Below are positions 7,303 to 15,191 of a DNA stretch of 38,439 nt, piece by piece. Within the stretch, counting starts at the first letter, position 1. Each line of letters begins with the position of its first letter. The position numbers were made by a program, and so were the translations under genes. The stretch lies in contig JBGQFD010000022.1 in the NCBI GenBank assembly GCA_041496705.1, positions 1 through 38,439 of the forward strand, read 5' to 3'. The DNA is from VBDM01 sp041496705 (lineage in GTDB: Bacteria > Pseudomonadota > Gammaproteobacteria > Burkholderiales > SG8-39). Under the pieces are notes generated by a model, which ran no database searches, was not told the DNA's origin, and saw only the letters and a list, made by a program, of their open reading frames with translations.

Positions 7303-8790
7303 TTAGCGCAGGGCGAGCGTCTGCCGCTTCCACGCCGCATCCTGCCAGCGCTGGAACGCGCGCAGCGCGCTTGAGTCGCTTGCCTGCGTCTCGATGGCGA
7401 GCGTGTCCAGGCGCACGACCTCGAACCTGCGCCGGTACCGGCCTTCGCCCCGCGCCTCGCGCGCGACCAGGATCTTCGCGCCGCCCGGCACCCAGCCGGC
7501 GAACTCGGCGTAGCCGAGCTCCGGCGTCGTGGTCGCGGGCGGCAGGACGCGGACCGTCCAACCCTTGGCCGACTTGCGGAACACCCACAGCTCGCGCCAG
7601 GTCTCGGCCTGCTGCACGGCGAGCGCAAACGCGGTGCCTTCGCGGTTCAGCGTCGCCGAAGCGGTCCAGACGAGCCCGTAGGTGCAGCGGCTCGCGAGCG
7701 GATGCGCGGCGTCGTTCTTCGCATCGACGAGGAGCACGCAGGTCTCGCCGGGTTTCCCCGGCACGGTCGCGAGCCGCGGCTCCCGCTCTGCAGCGGCCGG
7801 GGCGGGGGCTGACGCCCAGCGCGAGGCGCCGACGCGCACCCCTGCGTCGTTGTATCCCGGCACGTCTTCCTCGGCCAGTTCGACCTTGGCGATCCCGGCG
7901 AGCTCGGCGAGGCCGCGCTCGGCAGCGGCAACGGCAGCGGCGCTTTCTCCTTGTCGGGCGTGCCGGTAGGCAAGCCCGCTCCACACGCCGGCGCGGCGCA
8001 CGAGCACGCGGTTCCTGAGGTACGCCGGCAAGGCTTGAGCGTCGACGCGGTCAAGCACTTCTGCCCGCCACTCGTCGATGCGTTTGCGCTCGGGCGGCGC
8101 AAGATCGGCGCGCGCGCATTCCTCGCGCGTCAGGGCGAGCGCGGCGCGGGCGCGCTGCCCGGGGCTTGAGCGCATGGCGAGCACGCGCCGGTGCGCGTCG
8201 CCGTCGTAGCAGACCTGCGTGCGGCGCTCGCGCTCGTGGCTGGCAAAGCCGACACCGTGATGCGCCGCCACTTCCAGATGCGCGGACAGCATCGCCTGTG
8301 CGGCCTTGTTCTGCGGCACGCCGGAGGATGCGCGGCGTGCGAGTCGATCGGCAAAGGCGCCGAGGAGATCGAGCGCCTCGATTCCGGCTTCGCCGTTGAG
8401 CGCCTCGGGCGCCGCTGCTCGTATATAGGCAGCGGCGAAACCGATGCCTAGGGCCTCGGCCCCCGGCGCGTCGCGCAGGAAGCGCGCGACCGAGAGCAGC
8501 CCGGGCGCGTCCTCGGGGGTAAGCAGACTGCGTCGGACCTGGCTCGCACGCACGAAACCGCCCCGCTCGCGGCGATAATCCCAGACCTGCAGGTAGTCCA
8601 GGCGCTCGCCGCGCACCTCGAGCGCTTCGCCCTGCCACAGCACGGCGAGCGAGGGGGACGAAGGTCGCGGAGCGGCGCGCAGCGCTGCTTGGTCCCGGGT
8701 GACGATGGCGATGCCGAGGGTGTCCGCCGCGGCGGCGGAGGAGGCGAGCCCGATGGCCGCGCCCGCGACGAGGGCACGCAGCAGCATCAC
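7303..8790 (-). CDS. Exported SH3-domain protein of unknown function
   Basis: A 495-residue protein with a cleavable signal peptide (LLRALVAGAAIGLASSAAAA). An SH3b-like domain follows at about 25-90 (QAALRAAPRPSSPSLAVLWQ, EALEVRGERLDYLQVWDYRR, GGFVRASQV), as in proteins that bind cell-wall or peptide ligands. A helical alanine-rich middle (about 95-300) and a beta-rich C-terminus (about 330-480) are not recognised. Two Cys (RTQVCYDGDA, EECARAD) could form a disulfide. The GTG start overlaps the stop of the upstream SPFH gene by 4 bp (GTGA), so the two are translationally coupled and probably act together in the envelope. Confidence 0.85.
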   Translation of the reverse strand: MMLLRALVAGAAIGLASSAAAADTLGIAIVTRDQAALRAAPRPSSPSLAVLWQGEALEVRGERLDYLQVWDYRRERGGFVRASQVRRSLLTPEDAPGLLSVARFLRDAPGAEALGIGFAAAYIRAAAPEALNGEAGIEALDLLGAFADRLARRASSGVPQNKAAQAMLSAHLEVAAHHGVGFASHERERRTQVCYDGDAHRRVLAMRSSPGQRARAALALTREECARADLAPPERKRIDEWRAEVLDRVDAQALPAYLRNRVLVRRAGVWSGLAYRHARQGESAAAVAAAERGLAELAGIAKVELAEEDVPGYNDAGVRVGASRWASAPAPAAAEREPRLATVPGKPGETCVLLVDAKNDAAHPLASRCTYGLVWTASATLNREGTAFALAVQQAETWRELWVFRKSAKGWTVRVLPPATTTPELGYAEFAGWVPGGAKILVAREARGEGRYRRRFEVVRLDTLAIETQASDSSALRAFQRWQDAAWKRQTLALR

Positions 8791-10019
8791 GGCCGCCCCC
8801 TAGCCTGGCCGCCGAGGATCGCGCCGCCGATGAAACCGCCGTCCGCCGGCGGCGGCGCGATGATCACCTGGATCTTGTCGGAGAGCTTATCGGCGAGCGC
8901 CTTCTGGATCAAGAGCGGATGCGTGGTCACAAGTGCGCCTTCGCGCGACATCTGCTCGGCGTTGACCTTGCCCACCCGCTCGAGGCGGTAGGCCTCGGCG
9001 TCGGCGAGTTTCTGGCGCGCGTCGGCCTCTCCGTTCGCCTCGATGCGGCGCGCCTGGGCACTGCCCTCGGCGCCGCGGATGCGGAACTGCTTCTCGGCCT
9101 CGGCCTCGAGCTGCCGCTGCCTGATCTGGCGCTGCTTTAACGGCAATACGTGCTTCATCGCCTCTTCCTGGGCTTTCGCGGCGATGATCTGCTCGCGCGC
9201 GGCGGCTTCCGCGGCCTTTTCGCGGCGCACCTTTTCGGCTTCGCCCTCCAGCGCCATTTCCTTGACGCGCTTGTCCTTCAACTCGAGGGTGTAGCGCATC
9301 TTCTCGGTCGCGAGTTCCTCGGCGAGCAGCGCGTCCATGCCGCGCCGGTAGTCGGCGGGTAGGTCCACTTTTCCCATCAGCGTGCTCTTCAGCACGATGC
9401 CGTCGGCGGCGAGCCTGGGCTTCAATTCGGCTTCGATCGCCTGCTGGATCTCGGCGCGCCTGGTCGAGAAGATCTCGCGCACGGTGTAGCGCGCGAACAC
9501 CTTGTAGATCACGCCCTGGACTGCCGGCTCGACGATCTCCCCGTCGATGTCGTCGGGCAGGTTCTTCGAAATTGCGACGACTCTGCCCGGGTCGAGTGCG
9601 TAGCGGAACGCGAGGTCGACTCCCAGCGACAGGCCCTCGACCGATTGCAGCGGGGCCGGGCCGTCGGCGCGGCTCATTTGCCGCGGCCGGTAGCTGCGCT
9701 CGCGCAGCGAATACACGCGCAACTCGTGCAGGCCGGGAAGCACGAGCACGCTGCCGTCGCGCCATTCGCTGACGCCACCGGTGAAGCGATTGGTGCGGAC
9801 GCCGAGTTCGCTGCGACCCACGCTTTGCGCGGGCGGATGGCGGTAGAGGAAATAGCCGAAAGCGCCCAGGACGGCGAGCACCATGAGTGCGGGCACGAGC
9901 CGCCCAATGGCGCGCCCGGCACTGCTGCCCAGCCCCGACGCCGTACGCAGGGACTCCGCGGCGCGCCCAGCCAACCAGTCGAGGACCGCAAGGACCAGGA
10001 TTCTCAATCGTTCCAGCAA
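8787..10019 (-). CDS. SPFH/band-7 domain membrane protein
   Basis: A 410-residue prohibitin/stomatin-type protein. It has one membrane segment at about 42-61 (LVPALMVLAVLGAFGYFLYR). The SPFH domain (about 65-210) includes SVEGLSLGVDLAFRYALDP and REIFSTRRAEIQQAIEAEL. A long Ala/Glu/Lys coiled coil follows (about 210-345), then a short Pro/Gly tail. SPFH proteins oligomerise into membrane microdomain scaffolds and modulate membrane proteases. The apparent start is TTG at 10019, supported by AGGGAGA 6 nt upstream; I see no better ATG or GTG nearby. It overlaps the SH3-domain gene by 4 bp, so that exported protein may be its partner. Confidence 0.92.
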   Translation of the reverse strand: MLERLRILVLAVLDWLAGRAAESLRTASGLGSSAGRAIGRLVPALMVLAVLGAFGYFLYRHPPAQSVGRSELGVRTNRFTGGVSEWRDGSVLVLPGLHELRVYSLRERSYRPRQMSRADGPAPLQSVEGLSLGVDLAFRYALDPGRVVAISKNLPDDIDGEIVEPAVQGVIYKVFARYTVREIFSTRRAEIQQAIEAELKPRLAADGIVLKSTLMGKVDLPADYRRGMDALLAEELATEKMRYTLELKDKRVKEMALEGEAEKVRREKAAEAAAREQIIAAKAQEEAMKHVLPLKQRQIRQRQLEAEAEKQFRIRGAEGSAQARRIEANGEADARQKLADAEAYRLERVGKVNAEQMSREGALVTTHPLLIQKALADKLSDKIQVIIAPPPADGGFIGGAILGGQARGRP

Positions 10020-10262
10020 GGTGGATCTCCCTGTTGACGCTTGGCCGACTCTCGGCAGCAGTATTGGAGCAAGCGAAGGTGGCTGGGCAATGCGCGAGCG
10101 ATGGAAAAATGCCGATGAATTGTGGCAAGAGGGGGGTGGCGGGGACCGGGCGGGTCGAACACCACGGTTGCAACCCGTTCGCCGCCTTACTTGGCGAAGG
10201 CCCGAGCGGGCGCCGCCGCCTTACTGCAATATGGCGGTTTCGAACCCGCACCGGAGGAACCC

Positions 10263-10796
10263 ATGATCAAGATCATCGCCGTCGCCGGCGTTGTTCTCGT
10301 TGTGCTGGTCGCCGCGATTCTCGCCTACGCGACGACCAAGCCCGACACCTTCCGCGTGCAGCGCGCGACGAGCATCAAGGCGTCGCCGGAAAAGATCTAT
10401 CCCCATCTCGGCGATTTCCACGCCTGGAACGCCTGGTCGCCCTGGGAGAAGATGGACCCCGCGCTGAAGCGGACTTTCAGCGGCGCGGCGAGCGGCAAGG
10501 GAGCGGTCTACGCCTGGGAAGGCAACAAGAAGGTCGGAAAGGGGCGCATGGAAATCACCGACGCCACGCCTTCGAGGATCGCGATCAAGCTGGACTTCAT
10601 CGAGCCCTTCGAGGGCCACAACGTCACCGAGTTCACCCTCGAGCCGAAAGGCGATTCGACCAGCCTGACCTGGACCATGTCCGGCCCGGCGCTCTTCATA
10701 ACGAAGGTGATGCAGGTGTTCGTCAGCATGGACGCCATGATCGGCAAGGACTTCGAGGCAGGTCTCGCCAGCTTGAAGGCCGTCGCCGAAAAGTAG
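10263..10796 (+). CDS. Membrane-anchored SRPBCC (polyketide cyclase-like) protein
   Basis: A 177-residue protein with an N-terminal membrane segment (about 3-23, IIAVAGVVLVVLVAAILAYA), then an SRPBCC ligand-binding fold. Visible are RATSIKASPEKIYPHLGDF, HAWNAWSPWEKMDPALKRTF, and the long C-terminal helix that lids the cavity (VMQVFVSMDAMIGKDFEAGL). Family members bind hydrophobic ligands; the substrate is unknown. The start follows CGGAGGAACCC. The GST gene begins 22 bp downstream on the same strand. Confidence 0.9.
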   Translation: MIKIIAVAGVVLVVLVAAILAYATTKPDTFRVQRATSIKASPEKIYPHLGDFHAWNAWSPWEKMDPALKRTFSGAASGKGAVYAWEGNKKVGKGRMEITDATPSRIAIKLDFIEPFEGHNVTEFTLEPKGDSTSLTWTMSGPALFITKVMQVFVSMDAMIGKDFEAGLASLKAVAEK

Positions 10797-10818
10797 GCGG
10801 CGGAGACCGAGGGCACGC

Positions 10819-11460
10819 ATGTATCGTCTGCACGGCTTCTGCCAATCAGGCAACACCTTCAAGGTGGCGTTTCTTCTTCGCGCCCTGCGGCAGCCCTGGG
10901 AACCCGTCTTCGTCGACTACATGAACGGGGTCACGCGCTCGGATGCGTGGCGTGACGAAGCGAACGAGATGGGCGAGGTGCCGATCCTCGACGACGATCG
11001 TCGCCGCCTGACCCAGTCGGGCGTGATTCTCACTTACCTCGCAAAGAAGCACGGCGCCTTCGGCGGAACAACCGACGAAGAGAAGCTTGAAGTCCTTCGC
11101 TGGCTCCTGTTCGACAACCACAAGTTCACGAGCTACTTTGCCAGCTATCGCTTCATGAAAGCATTCGGACCTTCGGCGCCGGATCCAGCAGTCATGGGCT
11201 GGCTGCGCGGCAGACTCGATAGCTCCTTCATTATTGTCAACAAGCATCTCGCCTCGCGGGAGTTCATGGTCGGCAGCGCGCCAACGATCGCCGATTTCTC
11301 TCTATGCGGATACCTGTTCTACCCCGTGGAGGAAAGTGGCTACGAAGTCACCGGTCGCTTCCCTCACATCGACCGGTGGCTGTCACGCCTGCGTCGGCTC
11401 GAGGGATGGGCGAGCCCGTATAACGTCCTGCCGGGTGAGCGCATCGCACCCCGATGGTAG
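10819..11460 (+). CDS. Glutathione S-transferase family protein
   Basis: A 213-residue protein with the two-domain GST layout. The N-terminal thioredoxin-like half (about 1-80) contains YRLHGFCQSGNTFKVAFLLR, a cis-Pro-containing GEVPILDD loop and the glutathione-binding TQSGVILTYLAKKHG (Q/S-S type). The C-terminal half is helical with the N-capping-box region GSAPTIADFSLCGYL. The likely role is glutathione conjugation or reduction in the cytoplasm; the substrate is unknown. It lies close behind the SRPBCC gene and ahead of the ArsR promoter region. Confidence 0.92.
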   Translation: MYRLHGFCQSGNTFKVAFLLRALRQPWEPVFVDYMNGVTRSDAWRDEANEMGEVPILDDDRRRLTQSGVILTYLAKKHGAFGGTTDEEKLEVLRWLLFDNHKFTSYFASYRFMKAFGPSAPDPAVMGWLRGRLDSSFIIVNKHLASREFMVGSAPTIADFSLCGYLFYPVEESGYEVTGRFPHIDRWLSRLRRLEGWASPYNVLPGERIAPRW

Positions 11461-11491
11461 TTCGGAAGGGACCCGTGTTGCCGGTCGATTC

Positions 11492-11533
11492 TTGACAAGG
11501 CTTGCATTTGTATTTAACCTAAGAGTTAAATAC
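11492..11533 (+). promoter_or_regulatory. Promoter with overlapping palindromic ArsR-type operator
   Basis: A perfect -35 hexamer TTGACA lies at 11492-11497. It is followed by the inverted repeat GTATTTAAC (11510-11518), six bases, GTTAAATAC (11525-11533), which covers the expected -10 region. The repeat is strikingly AT-rich against the GC-rich background and sits 20 bp before the ArsR start codon. An autoregulatory operator that blocks RNA polymerase is the natural reading. The protein-operator link is inference. Confidence 0.75.
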
Positions 11534-11553
11534 AGGAACGGTGCCACCGGAAC

Positions 11554-11904
11554 ATGACGCCCGATCGCCTCAGCGCGACCTTTGCTGCCCTTGCCGATCC
11601 CACGAGGCGCGCCATCCTCGCGCGCCTCGCCTCGGGCGAAACTTCGGTCATGGAACTGGCCGAGCCCTTCGAGATGAGCCTTCCCGCAGTATCCAAGCAC
11701 CTAAAAGTGCTTGAGCGCGCCAGGCTCATTACGCGTGGCCGCGACGCGCAGTGGCGGCCCTGCCGGCTCCAGGCGACGCCGCTCAAGGACGTCGCCAAAT
11801 GGGTCGAGTACTACCGGCGCCACTGGGAGGAGAGTTTCGACAAGCTGGATGTCTACCTGAAAGAACTGCAACGAAAGGAGAAGCACGGTGGCCGCAAAAA
11901 ATAG
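11554..11904 (+). CDS. ArsR/SmtB-family winged-helix repressor
   Basis: A 116-residue regulator of the metal-independent ArsR subgroup often paired with AHSA1 proteins. The winged helix is clear: FAALADPTRRAILARLASGE (helices 1-2), SVMELAEPFEMSLPAVSKHL (helix-turn-helix), LKVLERARLI then the wing TRGRDAQWRPCRLQ. The C-terminal helix DVAKWVEYYRRHWEESFDKL is the usual dimerisation element. No metal-binding ELCVC motif is present, so the inducer is probably not a metal. Its 3' end overlaps the double-AHSA1 gene by 17 bp, so the two are co-expressed under the palindromic operator upstream. Confidence 0.94.
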   Translation: MTPDRLSATFAALADPTRRAILARLASGETSVMELAEPFEMSLPAVSKHLKVLERARLITRGRDAQWRPCRLQATPLKDVAKWVEYYRRHWEESFDKLDVYLKELQRKEKHGGRKK

Positions 11905-12811
11905 TCTTGCAACGAAGCCAGCAAACAAGACGGTCGTCATTACCCGCGTGTTCGACGCGCCGCGTCGCCTGGTCTTCGAGACCTGGAGCAAACCCGAGCA
12001 CCTGGCGCGCTGGTGGGGCCCGAACGGCTTCACGCTGCCCGGTTGCGAGATGGACTTCCGCCCGGGCGGTGCCTATCGCTTCGTCATGCGCGGGCCCGAC
12101 GGCGGCGACTACCCGTTTCACGGCGTGTATCGCGAGATCGTCGAACCGGAACGCATCGTCTTCACCGCCATCATCGACAATGCACCCGGCAACGAGCTCA
12201 TGACGACGGTAACTTTCGCCGAGGAGGGCGTTACGACGCGGCTCACGGTGGAGCAGACCGTTCCCACGGAGCCCTACGCTCGCGGGCAGCAGCAGGGATG
12301 GACCGAAAGTCTCGAGTGCCTCGCCGACTACCTCGGCAGCCTCGCGACCCTCGTCGGCGATCGCGAGATCGCCGCGGTGCGCATCTTCGATGCGCCCCGC
12401 GATCTCGTGTGGAAAGTGTGGACTGATCCGGAGCACGTTGTGCAATGGTGGGGCCCGAACGGGTTCACCACTACGACTTACAGCATGGAGGTGAAACCAG
12501 GCGGAGTCTGGCGCTTCGTCATGCACGGCCCCGATGGCCGCGACTACCAGAACAAGATCACCTATCTTGAGGTGGTGAAGCCAGAACGCCTCGTGTACAA
12601 GCACGGCGGTGATAAGGAAGTGGAGCCGGTGAATTTCCACGTGACCGTGACCTTCAGGGAACTAGGGGGCAAGACCCGGCTCGACATGCACTCGGTCTTC
12701 CCGTCGGCCAAGGCCCGCGACTACGTCATCAAGACCTATGGGGCTTTCGAAGGGATGAAGCAGCACCTGGGACGTCTCGAGGAGTATCTGGCGAAGAAGG
12801 TGTCGGCGTGA
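11888..12811 (+). CDS. Tandem double AHSA1/SRPBCC-domain protein
   Basis: A 307-residue protein made of two AHSA1-type SRPBCC domains in one chain (about 17-152 and 160-302). Both contain the hallmark pattern RVFDAPR..V(F/W)..W(S/T).PEH...WWGPNGFT and (A/V)RFVM.GPDG.DY, and each ends in a long helix. Such proteins have a cavity for hydrophobic ligands; family functions are mostly unknown. Single-domain forms next to ArsR regulators are common, so the fusion is notable. Start is GTG with AAAGGAG 7 nt upstream, overlapping the ArsR gene. Its stop overlaps the next gene's GTG by 4 bp (GTGA). Confidence 0.93.
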   Translation: MAAKNSLATKPANKTVVITRVFDAPRRLVFETWSKPEHLARWWGPNGFTLPGCEMDFRPGGAYRFVMRGPDGGDYPFHGVYREIVEPERIVFTAIIDNAPGNELMTTVTFAEEGVTTRLTVEQTVPTEPYARGQQQGWTESLECLADYLGSLATLVGDREIAAVRIFDAPRDLVWKVWTDPEHVVQWWGPNGFTTTTYSMEVKPGGVWRFVMHGPDGRDYQNKITYLEVVKPERLVYKHGGDKEVEPVNFHVTVTFRELGGKTRLDMHSVFPSAKARDYVIKTYGAFEGMKQHLGRLEEYLAKKVSA

Positions 12812-14145
12812 GCACGGATCGCCGGTCGTTCCTCAAGGCCGCGGCGGCGGGCGCGCTCGCCGCACCCACGCGCGTGTTCGCGCAGTCGCCGGGACCGGCT
12901 CGGCCCTCTCGGCCGGACGAGACGGGAAGGAGACAGGCTCCGCGTACCGGAGGATTGTCCAATACACGGCTCGCGCGTATGCACGAGGCGATGGCCCGCC
13001 ACGTCGAGAGCGGTCGGATGCCCGGTCTTGTCGCGCTCGTCAGCCGGCGCGGCGAGACGCACGTCGACGCGATCGGCGCGAAGGCGTTCGGCGGCAAGGA
13101 GCCGATGCGACGCGACACGATTTTTCGCATCGCGTCGATCACCAAGCCGATCACGGCGGCGGCCGCGATGATCCTGGTCGAGGAGGCTAAGCTGCGGCTG
13201 GACGATCCGGTCGACCCGCTGCTGCCCGAGCTCGCGAACCGCAAGGTCCTGAAGCGCATCGACAGCCCGCTGGAGGACATCGTGCCGGCCAAGCGGGCGA
13301 TCACGCTGCGCGACCTGCTCATTTTTCGCCTCGGCATCGGCGCGGTGATGGTTTATCCCGAGAAGCACCCGATCCAGAAAGCGATGTCCGAGGCGGGCGT
13401 CTCGCCCTCGGCCAACCTGCCTGCGCATGCCCCCGACGAACTGATGAAGCGCTTCGGCAGCCTGCCGCTCGCGCACCAGCCGGGCGAGAAGTGGATGTAC
13501 AACAGCGGCTCCGACATCCTGGGCATCCTGATTTCGCGCGCGACGGGCAAGACGCTGGAGACTTTCCTGCGCGAGCGCATCTTCGCGCCGCTCGGCATGA
13601 AGGACACCGCGTTCAGCGTGCCCGAGGCGAAACTCGATCGGCTAGCGACTTGCTACCAGACCGATTTCGCGACCGGCAAGACCGTACTCTTCGACGAGGC
13701 CCACGGCGGCCGCTTCGCGCGGCCTCCCGTGTTCGAGTCGGGCGCCGGGGGCCTGGTCTCGACGGTCGATGACTTCCTCGCTTTTGGCAGGATGATCCTG
13801 AACAAGGGCACCCATGGACGCGAGCGCATCCTTTCGCGGCCCTCGGTCGAGCTGATGACGGCCGACCACATGACCGCAGAACAAAAGGCGGTTTCCGATT
13901 TCTTTCCTGATTTCTGGAACAACCGCGGCTGGGGCTTCGGCATGGCTATCGTCACTCGGCGGGACGACCTGGCGCGCTCGGTCGGAACCTTCGGCTGGGA
14001 CGGCGGCTATGGCACGTCGTGGTACGCCGACCCCGGGGAGGACATGACCGGCGTCCTCATGACGCAGCGCGTCTGGGACTCACCGGTTGCTCCCGCGGTC
14101 AATCGCGATTTCTGGACCTCGGCCTACCAGGCGATCGACGATTGA
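12808..14145 (+). CDS. Tat-exported class C beta-lactamase-like serine hydrolase
   Basis: A 445-residue penicillin-binding-protein-like hydrolase/esterase. It starts with a Tat signal (DRRSFLKAAAAGALAAP, twin Arg5-Arg6), so the folded enzyme should go to the periplasm. The catalytic SxxK is SITK (Ser110, Lys113). The second motif is YNS at about Tyr231, as in the COG1680 esterase branch, instead of canonical YxN. The third region is GWDGGYGTSWY near residue 400, in place of KTG. It is probably an esterase or D-Ala peptidase-like enzyme and not necessarily a drug-hydrolysing beta-lactamase. It is translationally coupled to the AHSA1 protein. Confidence 0.92.
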   Translation: MSTDRRSFLKAAAAGALAAPTRVFAQSPGPARPSRPDETGRRQAPRTGGLSNTRLARMHEAMARHVESGRMPGLVALVSRRGETHVDAIGAKAFGGKEPMRRDTIFRIASITKPITAAAAMILVEEAKLRLDDPVDPLLPELANRKVLKRIDSPLEDIVPAKRAITLRDLLIFRLGIGAVMVYPEKHPIQKAMSEAGVSPSANLPAHAPDELMKRFGSLPLAHQPGEKWMYNSGSDILGILISRATGKTLETFLRERIFAPLGMKDTAFSVPEAKLDRLATCYQTDFATGKTVLFDEAHGGRFARPPVFESGAGGLVSTVDDFLAFGRMILNKGTHGRERILSRPSVELMTADHMTAEQKAVSDFFPDFWNNRGWGFGMAIVTRRDDLARSVGTFGWDGGYGTSWYADPGEDMTGVLMTQRVWDSPVAPAVNRDFWTSAYQAIDD

Positions 14146-14262
14146 GAAACTCGTTCGGCGTGTCGATTTCGCCGGGCCCGGTTCGTCGTACAGTTAAGAG
14201 TGCGGTTTTTCATCCGGCCGAACCCGTCCGGAGGCCCGGCTCCCAAGCCAATGGAGAACACA

Positions 14263-14682
14263 ATGCGATTCATGATGATAGTCAAGGCCACGAAGGACAG
14301 CGAAGCCGGCGTGATGCCCTCGGAAAAGCTTATTTCGGAGATGCAGAAGTACCACGAGGAGCTGCAGAAAGCCGGGGTGCTGCTGGACGCCTCCGGGCTC
14401 CAGGCAAGCTCCAAGGGCTGGCGCGTCAAATACTCGGGAACGAAGCGCACCGTGATCGACGGGCCCTTCGCCGAGACGAAGGAGCTGATCGCTGGCTACA
14501 CTATCATCCAGGTGAAGTCGCGGGAAGAGGCGATGGAATGGGCCCGGCGCTTTCCCAATCCCGCCGGCGATGGCAAGGAGGCCGAGATCGAGATCCGGCA
14601 GTTCTTCGAGCTCGAGGATTTCGGTCCGAGCGAGGCGGTCGATCGCTTTCGCGAGATGGAAAAGAACCTCAAGAAGAAGTGA
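14263..14682 (+). CDS. DGPF/YCII-domain protein (first copy)
   Basis: A 139-residue YCII-related protein with the signature DGPFAETKELIAGY at about 66-79 and an N-terminal MRFMMIVKATKDSEAG strand. The dimeric ferredoxin-like fold of this family has a conserved Asp/His-type pocket; its reaction is unknown. ATG 14263 is chosen because GGAGA lies 5 nt upstream and the protein then begins with the family's usual MRFM. DGPF proteins are typical neighbours of ECF42 sigma factors, one of which lies at 15636-16931, and are likely targets or partners of it. Confidence 0.92.
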   Translation: MRFMMIVKATKDSEAGVMPSEKLISEMQKYHEELQKAGVLLDASGLQASSKGWRVKYSGTKRTVIDGPFAETKELIAGYTIIQVKSREEAMEWARRFPNPAGDGKEAEIEIRQFFELEDFGPSEAVDRFREMEKNLKKK

Positions 14683-14690
14683 GGGAAACC

Positions 14691-14732
14691 ATGAGTAAAC
14701 GTTCCACCGCGGGAACGACGGCCATGATGTAA
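14691..14732 (+). CDS. Possible 13-residue micro-ORF
   Basis: An ATG with GAGGGAAA just upstream opens a 13-codon frame (MSKRSTAGTTAMM) directly after the first DGPF gene. An inverted repeat, CGTTCC (14700-14705) and GGAACG (14712-14717), lies inside it. It may be a leader peptide, the 5' remnant of a deleted gene, or chance. There is no protein family evidence. Confidence 0.25.
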   Translation: MSKRSTAGTTAMM

Positions 14733-14745
14733 ATGAACAAGATCG

Positions 14746-14776
14746 CCATCACACGCCTGAAACAGACGTGTGATGG
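14746..14776 (+). terminator. Strong intergenic hairpin in the DGPF-DUF1428 gap
   Basis: A perfect 10-bp inverted repeat, CCATCACACG (14746-14755) and CGTGTGATGG (14767-14776), with an 11-nt loop. No U-run follows, so it is not a canonical intrinsic terminator. It lies 38 bp before the DUF1428 start. It could attenuate, stabilise the upstream mRNA, or serve as a binding site. Confidence 0.5.
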
Positions 14777-14814
14777 TGTGGCAAAGTAAGCTTCGACATC
14801 ACCAAGGAGGATCC

Positions 14815-15174
14815 ATGAATTACGTCGACGCAATCGTGGTACCGGTTCCCAAGAGAAAGCTGGCGGCCTATCGCAGCATGGCGCGGATCTCTGGAAAAGT
14901 CTGGCGCGAGCACGGCGCCCTCGAATACTACGAGTGCGTGGCCGACGACGTAAAATCGGGCAAGCGCACGTCGTTCCCGCAGAGCGTCAAGCTCAAACCC
15001 GGAGAGATGGTGGTGTTCGCGTACATCGTGTACAAGTCGCGCGCGCATCGCGACCGCGTCATGGCGAAGGTCATGAAGGACAAGCGCCTGGCGGAGATGA
15101 TGGACCCGAAGGCGATGCCTTTCGACGGCAAGCGCATGTTCTGGGGTGGATTCAAGGTCCTGGTCGACGCCTGA
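14815..15174 (+). CDS. DUF1428 family protein
   Basis: A 119-residue protein with the DUF1428 pattern: NYVDAIVVPVPKRKLAAYRS at the start, KVWREHGALEYYECVADDVK, then VVFAYIVYKSRAHRDRVMAK and a C-terminal DGKRMFWGGFKVLVD. The fold is a dimeric alpha-beta barrel related to the YCII proteins on either side; function is unknown. The start is supported by AAGGAGG 4 nt upstream. It is 17 bp from the second DGPF gene, so they share a transcript. Confidence 0.92.
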   Translation: MNYVDAIVVPVPKRKLAAYRSMARISGKVWREHGALEYYECVADDVKSGKRTSFPQSVKLKPGEMVVFAYIVYKSRAHRDRVMAKVMKDKRLAEMMDPKAMPFDGKRMFWGGFKVLVDA

Positions 15175-15191
15175 GCCGAGGAGACGCAAGC

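Noticed and set aside
10178..10198. Inverted repeat TTCGCC/GGCGAA before the SRPBCC gene
   Set aside because: 6-bp arms in GC-rich DNA are expected by chance; no promoter elements or T-tract nearby.
8887..10251. Minus-strand open frame overlapping the SPFH gene
   Set aside because: Arg-rich out-of-frame translation of the SPFH coiled-coil region.
12808..14145. Reading the serine hydrolase as a true antibiotic-hydrolysing beta-lactamase
   Set aside because: It has SxxK but YNS and a GWDGGYG region in place of canonical YxN and KTG, which fits the COG1680 esterase/peptidase branch.
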